From contig JACJZN010000006.1 of NCBI GenBank assembly GCA_020635565.1, positions 434,001-498,000 on the forward strand: a stretch of DNA of 64,000 bases. Direction: 5' to 3'. Made by a program: the position numbers and the translations under genes. Below the pieces are notes generated by a model. The model had not been told where the DNA came from and ran no database searches. It saw only the letters and a list, made by a program, of their open reading frames with translations. Below are positions 63,473 to 64,000 of this stretch, in pieces (the first letter of the stretch is position 1; each line of letters opens with the position of its first letter). Source of the stretch: Flavobacteriales bacterium (lineage in GTDB: Bacteria > Bacteroidota > Bacteroidia > Flavobacteriales_D > Parvicellaceae).

Positions 63473-64000
63473 CTATTTTAGATTAAAATGCTCCTCTGCT
63501 AGTTCTTTAATGTAATCGCCAATAGCAAGTGAAGCTGTTGCTGCCGGACTTGGAGCATTCAAAACGTGGATACTATTTTCAGAATACTCAATTCTGAAAT
63601 CATCCCTTGTGTCTCCATCTTCTCCCAGTAATAAAGCTCTTACTCCTGCTCTACCCGGTTTAATATCTTCCATTGTTAAAGACGGTATCAATCCTTGCAG
63701 CGTCTTTAAAAATAACCTCTTAGAGAATGCTCTACGATATTCATTGATACCAAAACTCATATTATTAAAAAACAGTTTCCATGTACCTCCATAACTTAAG
63801 GCACTGGCGGTATCTCTAAGTGAGAAATCCGTTTTATTATACCCTTCTCTTTTGAAAGTGAATACTGCATTGGGACCACACTCGATCTCTCCATTGGTCA
63901 TCCGTGTGAAATGAACACCTAAGAAAGGGAAATCAGGATTTGGAACTGGATAGATCAAGTTCTTCACCTTGTGCTTAGCTTGATCTGTTAATTCATAATA
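63473..64000 (-). CDS. lhgO: L-2-hydroxyglutarate oxidase, C-terminal part (5' end cut by window edge)
   Basis: The 175 C-terminal codons are present; the open frame continues beyond base 64000. NLIYPVPNPDFPFLGVHFTRMTNGEIECGPNAVFTFKREGY, RLFLKTLQGLIPSLTMEDIKPGRAGVRA and FRIEYSENSIHVLNAPSPAATASLAIGDYI match the FAD-dependent L-2-hydroxyglutarate oxidase family. This enzyme removes the toxic metabolite L-2-hydroxyglutarate at the membrane. The GTG at 63967 is internal, not the start. Confidence 0.9.
   Translation of the reverse strand, partial: YYELTDQAKHKVKNLIYPVPNPDFPFLGVHFTRMTNGEIECGPNAVFTFKREGYNKTDFSLRDTASALSYGGTWKLFFNNMSFGINEYRRAFSKRLFLKTLQGLIPSLTMEDIKPGRAGVRALLLGEDGDTRDDFRIEYSENSIHVLNAPSPAATASLAIGDYIKELAEEHFNLK

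Overview
The window is a chromosomal segment of a Bacteroidota bacterium, most likely from Flavobacteriia or a close relative. The evidence is a BamA/Skp cluster with two DUF6089 (PorG-like) barrels, a type IX secretion C-terminal sorting domain, a GldK/GldJ-like lipoprotein, an archaeal-type ProS, a bacillithiol glycosyltransferase (BshA), and several TAnnTTTG -7 promoter elements. The base composition is AT-rich. Both edges cut genes: bshA on the left and lhgO on the right.

Layout. From 1 to 12.7 kb lie bshA (partial), an acyl-CoA carboxylase beta subunit, nadK, two DUF6089 barrels, uppS, bamA, two Skp/OmpH chaperones, a lipoprotein, wecB and radC. From 12.7 to 18.4 kb lie rpsT, tRNA-Glu, an unknown gene, proS, a Tyr/Asn/Gly-rich lipoprotein and a FadL-type porin. 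From 18,437 to 32,204 there is a 13.8-kb mobile element (below). From 32.2 to 64 kb come housekeeping genes: sucD, a SUI1 factor, purC, a GT39 glycosyltransferase, a thioesterase, a methyltransferase, ettA, a T9SS cargo protein, fhs, a beta-propeller lipoprotein, an MsbA-like ABC exporter, clpB, an FGE-like lipoprotein, pyc with a coupled unknown gene, priA, pfkA, a TerB-like/ABCG exporter with two secreted proteins, a YkoF-like protein and lhgO.

The accessory element has 34-bp terminal inverted repeats with one mismatch, flanked by an 8-bp direct repeat CCAATTGG. That repeat length is the one known for the IS1595 transposase family, and the element encodes two divergent IS1595/ISXO2-like transposases pointing outward near its two ends. 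Deleting the element and one repeat copy in silico restores a perfect palindrome (core GGCGACCAATTGGTCGCC, A-run before, T-run after) between the convergent genes fadL and sucD. The element therefore appears to have inserted into the middle of a bidirectional terminator. Just inside each inverted repeat it carries a 13-bp-stem terminator hairpin oriented to stop the incoming fadL or sucD transcript.

The cargo includes an ECF-type sigma factor, a translationally coupled membrane protein with an anti-sigma-like N-terminus and periplasmic TPRs, a zinc-ribbon membrane protein, two small Cys-rich lipoproteins, a 710-aa secreted protein, a signal-peptide-TPR-CHAT (caspase-like) protease with its own XRE regulator and a near-perfect 24-bp operator, and a DUF2130 PD-(D/E)xK nuclease. 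The co-occurrence of a TPR-CHAT protease, a sigma factor and an anti-sigma-like TPR protein resembles the regulatory logic of the CRISPR-associated TPR-CHAT/Csx30/sigma system. Here there is no CRISPR component and the predicted topology is periplasmic. This is the best candidate for an undescribed system in the window; its function is inferred, not shown.
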